Notes: a model not told the origin generated them from the letters alone. Counted from the first letter of the stretch, positions 29,977 through 40,542 are shown. The stretch is DNA of 64,000 nucleotides from Nanobdellota archaeon (GCA_018901755.1 JAHIDZ010000020.1:1-64000), one strand, 5' to 3'. Numbers and translations are program-made.

Positions 29977-30165
29977 TGGTGGGGTTGGAGGGATGTGTTC
30001 GAAACAATCCCTAAACTTTGGGAAAATTTCTTTGAACCCCCATCGACGGTTTTCTCAGTCATCGAAAAACTCATTTCTCCAAACAAATTTGGAGACCGTT
30101 ATCTTAGCCAGGTTGGACCACAATTCTGGTCGTTAAATCCCCAGTGCAGCCACCCTAATGACCCC
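29977..30165 (-). tRNA. tRNA-Trp(CCA) with three introns (about 30124..30161 acceptor stem; 30052..30088 anticodon loop; about 29994..30030 T-loop), CCA encoded
   Basis: Exons GGGG+TTG TG GTCC..., ACGGT CTCCAA + A ACCGT, GGGGG TTCAAA + T CCCTC, CAACCCC ACCA. Confidence 0.8.
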
Positions 30166-30224
30166 AACTCTCTAATCTATTTATCTAATGAATAGTTTAA
30201 ATATTTGCCTAATAACTATTATAC

Positions 30225-30851
30225 ATGTTAAAAGCAGACTTTCATATACATACCGAATATTCACGATGTTCTAATCTTAAACCAAAGGACATAATTTCAC
30301 AAGCTAAAATTAAAGGTTTAGATGTCATTGGTGTAGTTGATCACGGTAACATAAAAGGTGGGTTACTTGTAAAAAAAATTGCTGGTAGAAAATTAACTGT
30401 AATACCGGGCGAAGAAATTAAAACAAATTGCGGTGATTTAATAATATTTAATTCTGATGGCAAATATTCACGAGATTTAATAGAGATATGCGAACGAGCT
30501 AAGCAATTAAATCATTTTATCTATACACCACACCCTTTCGATATAACTAGACACTCTCTAGATAAAAATTTAAAAACAATAAAAAAATATATTAACGCAG
30601 TAGAAATATTCAATTCCAGATGTTACGTGAACAAATTCAATGAAAAAGCTAAAATGTTTGCAGCAAAAAATAAATTAGTTGGTCTATGCGGATCTGATGC
30701 ACATTTCAAAAATGAAATAGGAAAATCTATTAATTATATATATTCTACCAAATTCAATTTAAATAAAATAAAAATTTCTGGAACAAATTGTAAATATAGC
30801 CCAATTCATGTTCATTTGAAATCTTCCATAGAAAGATTCTTCAAGTCTTGA
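30225..30851 (+). CDS. PHP-domain phosphoesterase
   Basis: 'ADFHIHTEYSRCS', 'GVVDHGNIKGG', 'LCGSDAHF'. Confidence 0.88.
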   Translation: MLKADFHIHTEYSRCSNLKPKDIISQAKIKGLDVIGVVDHGNIKGGLLVKKIAGRKLTVIPGEEIKTNCGDLIIFNSDGKYSRDLIEICERAKQLNHFIYTPHPFDITRHSLDKNLKTIKKYINAVEIFNSRCYVNKFNEKAKMFAAKNKLVGLCGSDAHFKNEIGKSINYIYSTKFNLNKIKISGTNCKYSPIHVHLKSSIERFFKS

Positions 30852-31927
30852 ATAGCCGATGGTTCTGTAACTTCAGTGATGTCTTTAATCTTATAATCAT
30901 TTAGATTATCAAAAGCTTTTATCATTGGTTGTGGCATACAACTCGTTATATTTTCCCTAAGTTGTTCAAATGGTTTACATACCATATCATTTATTTCCTG
31001 AGTTGCTGGATTTAACATTAAAACTAACATAAGCATTAAAGACACTATAGCAAAAAATCCGATAATATTTCCTATTTTTGCTGTTTTTGCATCTTGCTTG
31101 GCATATCGTTTCTTTACAAATTCAAACGCCCCTAGAGCGCATAGACTTATTGCTAAAAATACGATAATTGGAAGTGTAAATTTATACAATAAGAAAGAAG
31201 CTAAAAATGAACCAAATATAGCTGTTAAAAAAAGTATATTTATTTTCTTAGAAAGAGATTCTTTCAATTTAACGATATTTGTCTTCTTAGAAATATTTAA
31301 AAACTGATCTTGATTTTTCCAAAAATGGTAAGAGAACGTATAACCGAAAGATATTGCAAGTATAATAAAAAATGGATAATTTATCATAGTAGTAGTAAAT
31401 GCAAACCACCCGGTTGAAAATTTAATAATTTGAATAAATACCATATTTCCATAGGAAAAAAGAGTACCTATTTTCTTGAAAAATGTAGTATGTAAATAAC
31501 AGAGCAATATCAGAAACATTACTAGTATACCATATGAAAAACTGATATAAAATGATAATGAAATACCAATTATAAGACACAATACTAAATTCATTACAGC
31601 TGTCTCAAATGAAAATTTTCCTGTAATTAATGGTTTTATCTTTCTTCTAAATTTATCAGCTTTATCTTTATTATAATCTATCAAATCGTTAAAAAAATAT
31701 ATTGAATTATAAGCCAATACAAACCCAAACATTCCAATGAAAAAATTGAAAAATGAGAAGTTTCTATATATTAAAAAATAAAATATAACACCAATTAAAT
31801 AGAAGGCTATATTTCGTGTGAATGTTGTTTTATTATATAATATCTTCATAAAAATCTTTAATGGAGCCGCGAGAGTCTCCCGCAACTCAAGTACTGGTTC
31901 CGTAGTTTTGCCAAATTTTACTATCAC
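30812..31927 (-). CDS. UbiA-type prenyltransferase family membrane protein (start possibly internal)
   Basis: 'YFFNDLIDYNKDKADKFRRKIKPLI' with multiple TMs. Confidence 0.7.
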   Translation of the reverse strand: MIVKFGKTTEPVLELRETLAAPLKIFMKILYNKTTFTRNIAFYLIGVIFYFLIYRNFSFFNFFIGMFGFVLAYNSIYFFNDLIDYNKDKADKFRRKIKPLITGKFSFETAVMNLVLCLIIGISLSFYISFSYGILVMFLILLCYLHTTFFKKIGTLFSYGNMVFIQIIKFSTGWFAFTTTMINYPFFIILAISFGYTFSYHFWKNQDQFLNISKKTNIVKLKESLSKKINILFLTAIFGSFLASFLLYKFTLPIIVFLAISLCALGAFEFVKKRYAKQDAKTAKIGNIIGFFAIVSLMLMLVLMLNPATQEINDMVCKPFEQLRENITSCMPQPMIKAFDNLNDYKIKDITEVTEPSAIQDLKNLSMEDFK

Positions 31928-32206
31928 TAGTTATTACTACTTTTTTTACTAGTTACTACTAATTATCATCACTGATATTTATTGATATGTATTTTAAAGA
32001 TATTCTATTGATTCTTGAAAATAATATAAAATAAATATATGAATATATGCCAAATCACTTATATTCTGTCTTCTTGTTTTTTCTGAACGATTCATCTTCT
32101 GCTGAAAAAACCGGTTGGCCCCCAGAAACACCAACACTCTTACAAACTATGTTTTCACTAACCATTACACTTTGGATTGGTTTCTCTTTTCTTTTTTGTT
32201 CATCAG

Positions 32207-32827
32207 TCATATAAATATCTCCTTCCTATACAATATGTCTATAATATTAATTAATAATAGGAATACTGTGAATATAAACAGATAGATGATATTTGATAAT
32301 CCCATACTGTTTAGAAATAATAAGATAAATGGTAATAACAAAAAGGTTATTCCAATAAGTAGGCATCTACAGGATATGGTTAAAAATTTATGTCTCATTT
32401 TTGTCAATCTATCTAACATCTTTATACCTTTTGCGTAAACTTCAGAAATAGTAATTAATTCATTTTTTGAACTTTTGACATTTCTTATTTTATCTTTATC
32501 TATGTAAGGTAAATCTATACCAATTTTGTATAAATCTAAAGATAGTATTATTGAAATTATGATAAAAATAGTTCCTAAAAATAGAAAATCTGAAAAGTCA
32601 AAAACATATTTACATAATGTAAAAACTTTGGTGGAAAGAATTACAGAAATACTTAAATAGCCTAAATTTGAACAAATTGTAAAGAAGACGCCTATAAACC
32701 CCAATATAGCTATACACAGTGTTGTATTATTTGTTGCTTTTTTATATAATATTGTATCCATGTCCCAATATTTATCATAAAGTTCCTTCGTCATTTTATA
32801 TATCTGTTTAGCATCTTCGTGTTTCAT
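32207..32827 (-). CDS. Membrane protein
   Basis: Four predicted TM segments. Confidence 0.5.
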   Translation of the reverse strand: MKHEDAKQIYKMTKELYDKYWDMDTILYKKATNNTTLCIAILGFIGVFFTICSNLGYLSISVILSTKVFTLCKYVFDFSDFLFLGTIFIIISIILSLDLYKIGIDLPYIDKDKIRNVKSSKNELITISEVYAKGIKMLDRLTKMRHKFLTISCRCLLIGITFLLLPFILLFLNSMGLSNIIYLFIFTVFLLLINIIDILYRKEIFI

Positions 32828-33181
32828 TCATTCCACCAATATTTCATCTTCTTCTGTCCACGGAGGACAGCAAACAACTAATATTTCTGCGTTTTCTTTA
32901 CTTGTTTTCCATGCTTTATGATTTGTATTTGGAAATATCATTATCATATCTCCCACTTCTAAATGTTTAATTTCATCATCAAGTTCTACTATTATTGTTC
33001 CTTTCAGAACAAAATAAACTTCTGTAAGTTTCTTATGATAATGTTTTTTAGTAGGGCCTGTAATTGTAACATGTATAAAATCAAAATCTTTTGAATCTTT
33101 TTCAGTTGTTAAGTTTCTCATGGTTCCGCATGTTATCTCTTTTGGATCTGCATCTTTTACTCTTCTTATTATATGTGTCAT
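32828..33181 (-). CDS. Cupin-domain protein
   Basis: 'KHYHKKLTEVYFVLKGTIIVEL...HLEVGDMIMIFPNTNH'. Confidence 0.88.
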   Translation of the reverse strand: MTHIIRRVKDADPKEITCGTMRNLTTEKDSKDFDFIHVTITGPTKKHYHKKLTEVYFVLKGTIIVELDDEIKHLEVGDMIMIFPNTNHKAWKTSKENAEILVVCCPPWTEEDEILVE

Positions 33182-33200
33182 TTATTTCACCTTATCCGTT

Positions 33201-33827
33201 TTAAAACCTTATTGTATATTTATTTAATTCTTTATTTAATTTAACAAAGGTTTTTTTGATATATGCAGTTCTTTCCTTGCCAAGTTTCTTGCCACTTCTA
33301 GTAAAAAAGATTGAGTTGTCTTTTTCATTCTTCTTAAACCATTTGAGTGTAACATTTCCTATTTCTGTGAACCGTATCCCTTTGTTTATTCTATCAAGTG
33401 CGTGTCTAAACACGCCAACTGAACCAATTGCATCCATCTTATCTGCATCAAATAAAACATTACCTTCAAGCGTCCTTTCTCTGTTTATATCGTCTGTACT
33501 ATGTAATCTTACTATCTTACCCACCTTCTCTATTTCTCCTGGATTATAATCAGTCCTTCTTAAAAATGATTTGCAAAAAATCTCGCCTTTTCTTGCATGA
33601 AGTTCATCTCCACACTTCGCCAATGCTATATCATGAACAATTGCAGCTGGTATCATTATAGAAAGATTGGCTTTCTCTTCTTTAGATATAATAATCGTCC
33701 AAAATAGAACTCTTTCTATATGATCGATTTGATGTATGGGGTCGAATTTATTTTTCTTATAATAATCCTTAACTAGTTTAAACAGTCTTTCTTGCCGCTT
33801 CTCTGTAAATAGTTTCATTTTTACCAC
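33201..33827 (-). CDS. HD-domain phosphohydrolase
   Basis: 'HQIDHIERVLFWT', 'AAIVHDIALAK'. Confidence 0.85.
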   Translation of the reverse strand: MVKMKLFTEKRQERLFKLVKDYYKKNKFDPIHQIDHIERVLFWTIIISKEEKANLSIMIPAAIVHDIALAKCGDELHARKGEIFCKSFLRRTDYNPGEIEKVGKIVRLHSTDDINRERTLEGNVLFDADKMDAIGSVGVFRHALDRINKGIRFTEIGNVTLKWFKKNEKDNSIFFTRSGKKLGKERTAYIKKTFVKLNKELNKYTIRF

Positions 33828-34345
33828 TTTTCAAAATGCATTATTTCACTTAATTTTTTTCTGTTCGTTGGACTTGGATTTTCAGCAGGATAACCCATGA
33901 CAATAACATACGGAACAATGACTTCTTTAGGGATATTGAGCAGTTTCTTTATCTTCTCTTTATTGCACCACGCAACATAACAGGTTCCTAACCCAAGTTC
34001 TGTTGCTCTTAGAACAAGAAACGCACTTGCCAGAGACAAATTAATAAAATTCATAGCGATTTCAAGCTTTCTATTTGAGTGTTTTGAGTAGGGATTATCA
34101 TCAACACAGCATACGATAATAACAGGTGTCTTATACATCTCCTTCTGGATAAAAATATCATTTTCTTCGAATTCTAATATTTTCTTCTTATCTTTAACAA
34201 CCACAAAGTTCCATGGCTGAAGATTGTGGCTGGACGGTGCTTTCCTCGCCGCATCAATGACTTCTTTTATTAAACTGTTTGAGATAGATTTTTCTTTGAA
34301 TTTTCGGATTGATTTTCTCTCTTTGATCGCATTCTTAACATTCAT
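33821..34345 (-). CDS. Nitroreductase family
   Basis: 'ERKSIRKFKEKSISNSLIKEVIDAARKAPSSHNLQPWNF'. Confidence 0.92.
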   Translation of the reverse strand: MNVKNAIKERKSIRKFKEKSISNSLIKEVIDAARKAPSSHNLQPWNFVVVKDKKKILEFEENDIFIQKEMYKTPVIIVCCVDDNPYSKHSNRKLEIAMNFINLSLASAFLVLRATELGLGTCYVAWCNKEKIKKLLNIPKEVIVPYVIVMGYPAENPSPTNRKKLSEIMHFEKW

Positions 34346-34406
34346 TCAATCTACCTAACAATCATTTGGTGTCAATTCTTATAAATCTGCTATAATAATT
34401 AGTTAT

Positions 34407-35093
34407 ATGCCAAAGGTAAGATTTCATAACATGAATTTTAAAGATGATATAAAGGTACTGCAAAAATCATTGACACGAATCCAAAAGAACATGCCAAATT
34501 TCAAGAAAATGGCAAATATGTATTTTAAGAATCCGGATAATAAAAATCTTATTGAATTTATAGCAGAAAATAAGCAGCATTTCATTGGCATGAGAGACTC
34601 TAATTCTAAGAGAATTATTAAAAACTGGAGAAAAATAGAGAAAAGATATTTTTCAGAGGTTGAAAAGATTACATGTTATAAATGGAAATTTAAGACATAT
34701 GAATGTTATTTATCTTCAACTTTCTTTATTGGTGGGAATTATACAGTTGATGAAAAACACCTGAAACCGCACAATACTATAATGGTCTGTCCTTACACTA
34801 AGCATGTAGATCCTATTTATGTTATAGCTCATGAACTTTTCCACGCCCACACTCAAGGCGTTATCTCATGTACAAATATTAAATTAGATAAGAACTATTT
34901 GAAAATCTCAGGCCCTATGGCTGAAATTATTCTGAAGGTCGTTTTCTCCGAAATCCCAATAACAGGATTCAATAGGAATGTCTACCCACAATATGATAAA
35001 ATATGTCAAACCCTAAAGAAAAGATGGATTAAAGACAAAGATTTCAAGAAGCTGATTTTAGATACGTATGATCTTTTGGAAAAAGGTGCGTAA
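34407..35093 (+). CDS. Hypothetical protein with HExxH-like motif
   Basis: 'YVIAHELFHAHTQG'. Confidence 0.5.
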   Translation: MPKVRFHNMNFKDDIKVLQKSLTRIQKNMPNFKKMANMYFKNPDNKNLIEFIAENKQHFIGMRDSNSKRIIKNWRKIEKRYFSEVEKITCYKWKFKTYECYLSSTFFIGGNYTVDEKHLKPHNTIMVCPYTKHVDPIYVIAHELFHAHTQGVISCTNIKLDKNYLKISGPMAEIILKVVFSEIPITGFNRNVYPQYDKICQTLKKRWIKDKDFKKLILDTYDLLEKGA

Positions 35094-35131
35094 ATTCCAT
35101 TATTCTATAATATGTAAAATTTGTATTGTCT

Positions 35132-35701
35132 TTATGCCAGTCTTTCCAAATCCTTTCTAACAGCTTCAATGAACTTGGTGTCAAGATTATCGACAAGTAT
35201 TTTTGCATTTTCAACAAATTCGATGCTGTTTTTTATCACATTCTCGACATTAACAGACACTCTTGTTTCAACATCATATTGGATATTTTCTCTCCTATCT
35301 CTGATATCTTTCAACGCATCCAATAATTTCTGCTCTATCTTGACTTTTTCTATTTTTTCAAGAACATCTGACAAATTTTTATAATGATCCATTGATTTCT
35401 TATCAAGTTTTCCTGTCCTGACAAAATACTTTTCAATTATAGCGACTGTGCATGTGTGATCTTTGCTCTGCAAACCGATTCTAGTTAAGATAGACAAACA
35501 AGCCTGATACATTGAATAATAAGCTGTTATCACAGTCCATTCTTCATAATTTCCTTTTTTCAGATAATTCATAACTTCTATATTTCTTAATGCTTTTTTG
35601 TAATGCATCTCGCTAAGTTTTGCATTCTGATTGATTATGATTATTCCTCTGCCATCCCTGCCTCTTTCCAGACATTGCTTTATTGTTTCTTCTCTAACCA
35701 T
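35132..35701 (-). CDS. HEPN-domain protein
   Basis: HEPN-like helical 'YYSMYQACLSILTRIG'; adjacent to nucleotidyltransferase. Confidence 0.7.
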   Translation of the reverse strand: MVREETIKQCLERGRDGRGIIIINQNAKLSEMHYKKALRNIEVMNYLKKGNYEEWTVITAYYSMYQACLSILTRIGLQSKDHTCTVAIIEKYFVRTGKLDKKSMDHYKNLSDVLEKIEKVKIEQKLLDALKDIRDRRENIQYDVETRVSVNVENVIKNSIEFVENAKILVDNLDTKFIEAVRKDLERLA

Positions 35702-36393
35702 TTCAACACCTCTCTGATATAGAACTCTGTTCCAAATAGAATAATATGATTATTGTATATCTCATAGATTAATGTTTGCTTTTTGCTTAAACCTTCTTTA
35801 AAGTCAGTTATTGTTAAAATAAAAGGAGATATTTTCTTGCTGTGTGTTTCGCTTATTCCTCTGCAGACGCTTCTTATAGTGTAATCCCATTTTTCATATT
35901 CGGCTTTTGTTCCGGATCTAATGATAAACAGAGTATCAATATCGCTTTTTTCTGTTTGGTTTCCTTTGACAAATGAACCAAATATTGTTATTGAAATCAT
36001 AACATCGTTAAGCATGCCTGAAAATTCATTTAAAATATCTTCTGCAATGATTTTTAAGACCTGATTATTTTTCAATAGTTGCTCTTTTTTTTGATTTTCA
36101 ATCAGCTCCCCGAATTTTTCAACAGATGAACTAGCATAATTTAGATGGTATAACCCAGTCTTTCCTCTTATTTTCTTGCCTAATATTTTTTCTTCAGTCA
36201 GTTTTTCAAGGACTTTGAATGCGGAAATATACGGCAATTCGCCTGATTTTGATATCTCAGTTGAGGTAAACTCCTTCTCAGGGCTTTTGAAAAATATGTT
36301 CAGTGCCTTTAACTGATTTTTTGGTATCATTAAATCATCTATATTTTTATATAGATATCTATATTTATATATATATAAAGTTAATGACGCCAA
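35680..36393 (-). CDS. HTH + MNT-type nucleotidyltransferase
   Basis: 'ISITIFGSFVKGNQTEKSDIDTLFII'. Confidence 0.85.
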   Translation of the reverse strand: MASLTLYIYKYRYLYKNIDDLMIPKNQLKALNIFFKSPEKEFTSTEISKSGELPYISAFKVLEKLTEEKILGKKIRGKTGLYHLNYASSSVEKFGELIENQKKEQLLKNNQVLKIIAEDILNEFSGMLNDVMISITIFGSFVKGNQTEKSDIDTLFIIRSGTKAEYEKWDYTIRSVCRGISETHSKKISPFILTITDFKEGLSKKQTLIYEIYNNHIILFGTEFYIREVLKWLEKKQ

Positions 36394-36878
36394 TGACTTT
36401 GCATAATAACTTAATTTTATTCCTAAAACTAAAGATTCGTATTATCTTGACTGTGATGATGAAAAGTTTAAATGAAAAAATCATTCTATTGACTCAAATT
36501 GAGTCAATACAACCTTATCTAGCTCTTCTAAAGATAGTAACGAAGAAGAAGTTACTACTGAATATAGCAAGTGTGGCAAAATAAAAGTGTAGCAGTTGTA
36601 AATGACGATTATAATAATAAATATAATTCCACAGGAAACACAGGTAAAAAATATAAAAATTTAAAAAACGGATTACTTTTGAGATTTTCTTAGTTCTTCC
36701 TGAACTTCCCCGATTATCTTATCCCACTCCTCTATCCAATCGGAATTTATCTTTTTCATGAAAGAACATGATTAATTTATAATTTAATTCTATTGCTCAT
36801 CTTAAGAAGGGGTATATCCAATATTTGACACCTGTTTTTAGTGTCACAAAAAGTAGGGACTACATTAACATGAAAAAG

Positions 36879-36973
36879 AGCCGCGAGAGGGATTTGAACC
36901 CCCGACTTGCTGCTTTCTGTAAGGCATACACCTTATACAAGGCAGCCGCTCTACCGACCTGAGCCATCGCGGC
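36879..36973 (-). tRNA. tRNA-Thr(TGT) with a 21-nt intron (36915..36935); no encoded CCA
   Basis: GCCGCGA/TCGCGGC, GCTGC CTTGTA + A GCAGC, T-arm GGGGGTTCAAATCCCTC. Confidence 0.9.
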
Positions 36974-37053
36974 ATGAATTTACTATATTCTAATCTATTA
37001 TTTAGATATTTAAAATAATTGTATAGAGTATATTTTAAGCATTTTTACCAACA

Positions 37054-38142
37054 TTAATTATTCTCTATAAGTTTTTTATATAAATTTTCTATCTTATCTA
37101 TAGTATTTTCCATCGAATATTCTTTAACAGTCTCGTAGCCATTCTTTATAATCTTTTTTCTAAATTTACTATTCAAAACCATATCTATTTTTGATGGTAT
37201 TTCTGCATCTTTATTAAACAAAATACCATTTACATTATTTTTCACAATATCGTTAAATCCTCTAGCATTTCTAACAATAACAGGACATCCATAGGACATT
37301 GCTTCCAAGACAACTAAACCTTGCGTTTCAGACGACGATGCCGAAATAAACATATCTGCTTTCTTATACAAAATATCTCGATGTTTGTCAGAAATATAGC
37401 CAGTAAACTTAACTCTTTTAGTCAATTCTAATTTTTTAACAATGGATTTCAAACGTTCTTCATCTGGTCCTTTAGAAGTTATTATTAGATTACCTTTCTC
37501 TATTTTCTTCAAAACTTTTATTATCACATCGACTTCTTTTTCCTTACATAATCGTCCAACATGAAGAATAATAGGTATTTTATTAATATTTTGCTTTCTA
37601 TTCTTAATTTTAAAATCAACTCCAGTGGATATGACACGAATAGGCTTCTTTACACCATATATTCTAAGTTCTTTTTCAATAGATTTAGACGGTGATATAA
37701 CAATATCTGCTCTATTATGAAACCATTTGACATATTTTGCAGCAATTTTCTTTGTTATATTCTTACCATATTTAGACAAATATTGAGTGTATTCGGTTAT
37801 GTGCGTATGATAAGTGATTACAGTAGGTATATTGAATATCTTACCAACTGTTAAACCGATCATAGCAGATGTAAATGGGCCGTGTAAATGTATTACATCA
37901 GGTCTTATTTCTCTCATTCTTTTTACTATTCCTCTTCCTGGTAAAGATATCATATATTCGGGATATGGTTTAAATTTAGTAGATTTAAATCTAAAAACAT
38001 CTTTTTCTTTTTTTCCAGGTTTTGGAGCAAAAATATAGACTTTATGCCCACGAGCTTCAAGCTCTTTCTTATATGCATCTATTACAGTAACCACACCATT
38101 TACTTGCGGGTGATATGTCTCTGTAAAGAAAGCTATCTTCAT
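37054..38142 (-). CDS. Glycosyltransferase family 4
   Basis: 'MKIAFFTETYHPQVNGVVTVI', 'SSSETQGLVVLEAMSYGCPVI'. Confidence 0.92.
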   Translation of the reverse strand: MKIAFFTETYHPQVNGVVTVIDAYKKELEARGHKVYIFAPKPGKKEKDVFRFKSTKFKPYPEYMISLPGRGIVKRMREIRPDVIHLHGPFTSAMIGLTVGKIFNIPTVITYHTHITEYTQYLSKYGKNITKKIAAKYVKWFHNRADIVISPSKSIEKELRIYGVKKPIRVISTGVDFKIKNRKQNINKIPIILHVGRLCKEKEVDVIIKVLKKIEKGNLIITSKGPDEERLKSIVKKLELTKRVKFTGYISDKHRDILYKKADMFISASSSETQGLVVLEAMSYGCPVIVRNARGFNDIVKNNVNGILFNKDAEIPSKIDMVLNSKFRKKIIKNGYETVKEYSMENTIDKIENLYKKLIENN

Positions 38143-38195
38143 AAAAACAATTAGTCACATTTTACTTATAATGGTTACTGATGATATAATAAAAT

Positions 38196-38732
38196 TCATT
38201 TTCTACTCGCTTCTTTAATATATCTTGCTAATCTTTTTTCCAATTTTACCCAAGATTTTTTCTCAAGAATATAGCCAACACAATTTGCCGAGCCGCACTT
38301 ACACGCATACTTTGAATAATTTCTTGAATCCCATCCAAATCCATAATTATAAGTGATTTCCTCGCCCCGAGCAATATCTCTTACAGAATATATCCATATT
38401 TGTTTTTTTATTATTTTATATTTACAATTTGGATTACAAGAATGGTTAATATATTTCGCAGGATTATTTCTAATACTTCCACCATCCAAATCATGTTTTT
38501 TATCGATTTCAAAAATGTATGTTGCGCCTTTAGATGGGTTTCTTTTTGATAATTTAACAGTTGTATCTGCCCTTCGCGTTCCTTCTCTTTTAGTTATTAT
38601 TTCCCCAGTATATTCTATTATTCTAGTTCCAACAGGTATTTTTTTTAGAGCAAATAATCCTTTACTGTGAATTTTTGATTTCTTAAGATAAACATATTTA
38701 TTCACTTTAGAAATAGTTTTATGTGATATCAT
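38196..38732 (-). CDS. SET-domain methyltransferase with post-SET Cys cluster
   Basis: 'KYINHSCNPNC', 'GEEITYNYGF', 'CKCGSANCVGYI'. Confidence 0.88.
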   Translation of the reverse strand: MISHKTISKVNKYVYLKKSKIHSKGLFALKKIPVGTRIIEYTGEIITKREGTRRADTTVKLSKRNPSKGATYIFEIDKKHDLDGGSIRNNPAKYINHSCNPNCKYKIIKKQIWIYSVRDIARGEEITYNYGFGWDSRNYSKYACKCGSANCVGYILEKKSWVKLEKRLARYIKEASRK

Positions 38733-38743
38733 AAAATCATTTT

Positions 38744-39142
38744 TTATCCGTAAGTAACATAATCAACAGTTAGTTCTTCATTCTTCTTTATATCTCTTAA
38801 TGCAATGAAATTTCCATTCTCATCATTACGTTTCAAATTTGGTTTTTTAGAATGATTCAAATAAAATGAAAGTCCCATGGCATAAAATCCTCTTTCCGGA
38901 ATCCAACCATTTCCTTTCTTATCAAACCAGTAAAAATCATCTATTATCTTAAATATCTCTGGATCAGAACATTTAAACACATTTTTATTAACCTTAATCC
39001 ATTTCTGTTTTGGTTCAGATTTAAATGGATTTTCTCCTTTAGGAATATTTCTTATTGCAAAAAGTCCTATTCCATGTATTTTCGAAGGTTTCAATCTACA
39101 GAAAATCTCCTTTATTCGGCTTATTACTTTTTTATTATTCAT
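38744..39142 (-). CDS. SET-domain protein
   Basis: 'SKIHGIGLFAIRNIPKGE', 'YLNHSKKPNLK', 'NEELTVDYVTYG'. Confidence 0.82.
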   Translation of the reverse strand: MNNKKVISRIKEIFCRLKPSKIHGIGLFAIRNIPKGENPFKSEPKQKWIKVNKNVFKCSDPEIFKIIDDFYWFDKKGNGWIPERGFYAMGLSFYLNHSKKPNLKRNDENGNFIALRDIKKNEELTVDYVTYG

Positions 39143-39159
39143 TTGATATGCACCAGCAT

Positions 39160-40542
39160 TTAGCCGCCGTATAAATAACCTTCAGTATGAAGTTTATCAG
39201 AATCACTGTTCCATTTTAAACCAATATCAGTTCTATAAAACATATTCTGTATCATGATATTTCTTACTCTTGCATAAGTTTGTCTTCTCGCCTCTTCAAC
39301 AGTATTTCCTGAACCAGTAACTACTAAAACATAACCAGAATCGCCAGCTATTGTCCATATGTCATTCAAGAATTTTATATCTCCAAGATGCACTCCTTCA
39401 TAATTTGGTTTCTTAAATAAAATTGATAAATCTCTATAAATAAATGCTTCTTTCGGATCATCGAATGGAAACGGTGGAACAGCAACTACTACTCCTAACT
39501 GAAATCCTTTTTTTGTTTTAATTTCAAAATCTTCTCCTTTAGCCATTTTATATAATGTTTCTCCCAGATTACTCAATATTCCTTCCATTTGTATACTTAT
39601 GATTGGATAACCGAATCTACAGGTAAATTCTAATGGAAATATTCCTTTTGCATTTGCTATACAATTAATATCAACATAACCCACATAACCACTTTTTACC
39701 AAATCTTCCTTCATTTTTAATAAGGTATTATTGAATAATGTATTTGGTTTTGACCAGAATATTAGAGTTCCCATCTCTCCTGTATATGGTCCTAAATCTC
39801 CTGGAAATAATTTTTTATGTTCAAAATTAATATTTATCGGTAAAATAAAATCTTTTCCATTGAAAAATGCCCCAACTGCAACTTCAACACCCACAGCCAT
39901 TTTTTGCAATTGAAATCTTTTTATTTTCTTTGCCCAAATTTCTTTATTCTGTTCAAGTATCTGTATCAGATCTTTACCATCTTCATCTTGTCCTAAAAAC
40001 AATATTCCTTTTTGTTCTGAAGCAATAGTTCCAGATGGTTTGAAAACATATCTTCCAGGATTTGTTTTAATAAATTCTAATGCCATATCAAAACTATTAA
40101 AATCCCAATGTGGTAGAACACTCATTCCAACCCTATTCATTTCATTTTGTCCATATTCTCTATCATCTTCTAATTTATCAGTATATTTACTTCCACCAAC
40201 AACTAATTTTCCTTTCGCTCTTAACTCATCTGCTTTTTCTCCAAATCCAGTATCATCAAATACTATAACATCTGCCCAATCGATAAAATTTTCCCATTTA
40301 TCAATTTTTTCAAGTATACCATCATAAACATCTGCATCTTCTTTTCTTTCTATAAAAACTTTTACTTCATGACCTTCTTTTGTTAAATGCCAAGCAACAT
40401 CTCCGCTAAGACTTTCCCAAGAAACAAATAAGAATTTTTTAACATTTCTATCAATTTCTATTTTCTGAACTTTCTGAGAACCATTTCCATTCGTATGGTT
40501 TTCATTTTTTTGTGAAACGTTTTTATTTAACATTAGTATCAT
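39160..40542 (-). CDS. ATP-grasp, phosphoribosylamine-glycine ligase-like
   Basis: 'KLVVGGSKYTDKLEDDREYGQNEM', 'GYVGYVDINCIAN..FPLEFTCRFGYP'. Confidence 0.75.
   Translation of the reverse strand: MILMLNKNVSQKNENHTNGNGSQKVQKIEIDRNVKKFLFVSWESLSGDVAWHLTKEGHEVKVFIERKEDADVYDGILEKIDKWENFIDWADVIVFDDTGFGEKADELRAKGKLVVGGSKYTDKLEDDREYGQNEMNRVGMSVLPHWDFNSFDMALEFIKTNPGRYVFKPSGTIASEQKGILFLGQDEDGKDLIQILEQNKEIWAKKIKRFQLQKMAVGVEVAVGAFFNGKDFILPININFEHKKLFPGDLGPYTGEMGTLIFWSKPNTLFNNTLLKMKEDLVKSGYVGYVDINCIANAKGIFPLEFTCRFGYPIISIQMEGILSNLGETLYKMAKGEDFEIKTKKGFQLGVVVAVPPFPFDDPKEAFIYRDLSILFKKPNYEGVHLGDIKFLNDIWTIAGDSGYVLVVTGSGNTVEEARRQTYARVRNIMIQNMFYRTDIGLKWNSDSDKLHTEGYLYGG

Noticed and set aside
29964-30086. N-terminal extension of the HIT ORF
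   Set aside because: It translates tRNA-Trp sequence; the conserved HIT start is MTDCIFCKIAKGE at 29963.
36394-36878. AT-rich intergenic region as a possible CRISPR or origin
   Set aside because: No regular repeats or origin-box pattern recognised.
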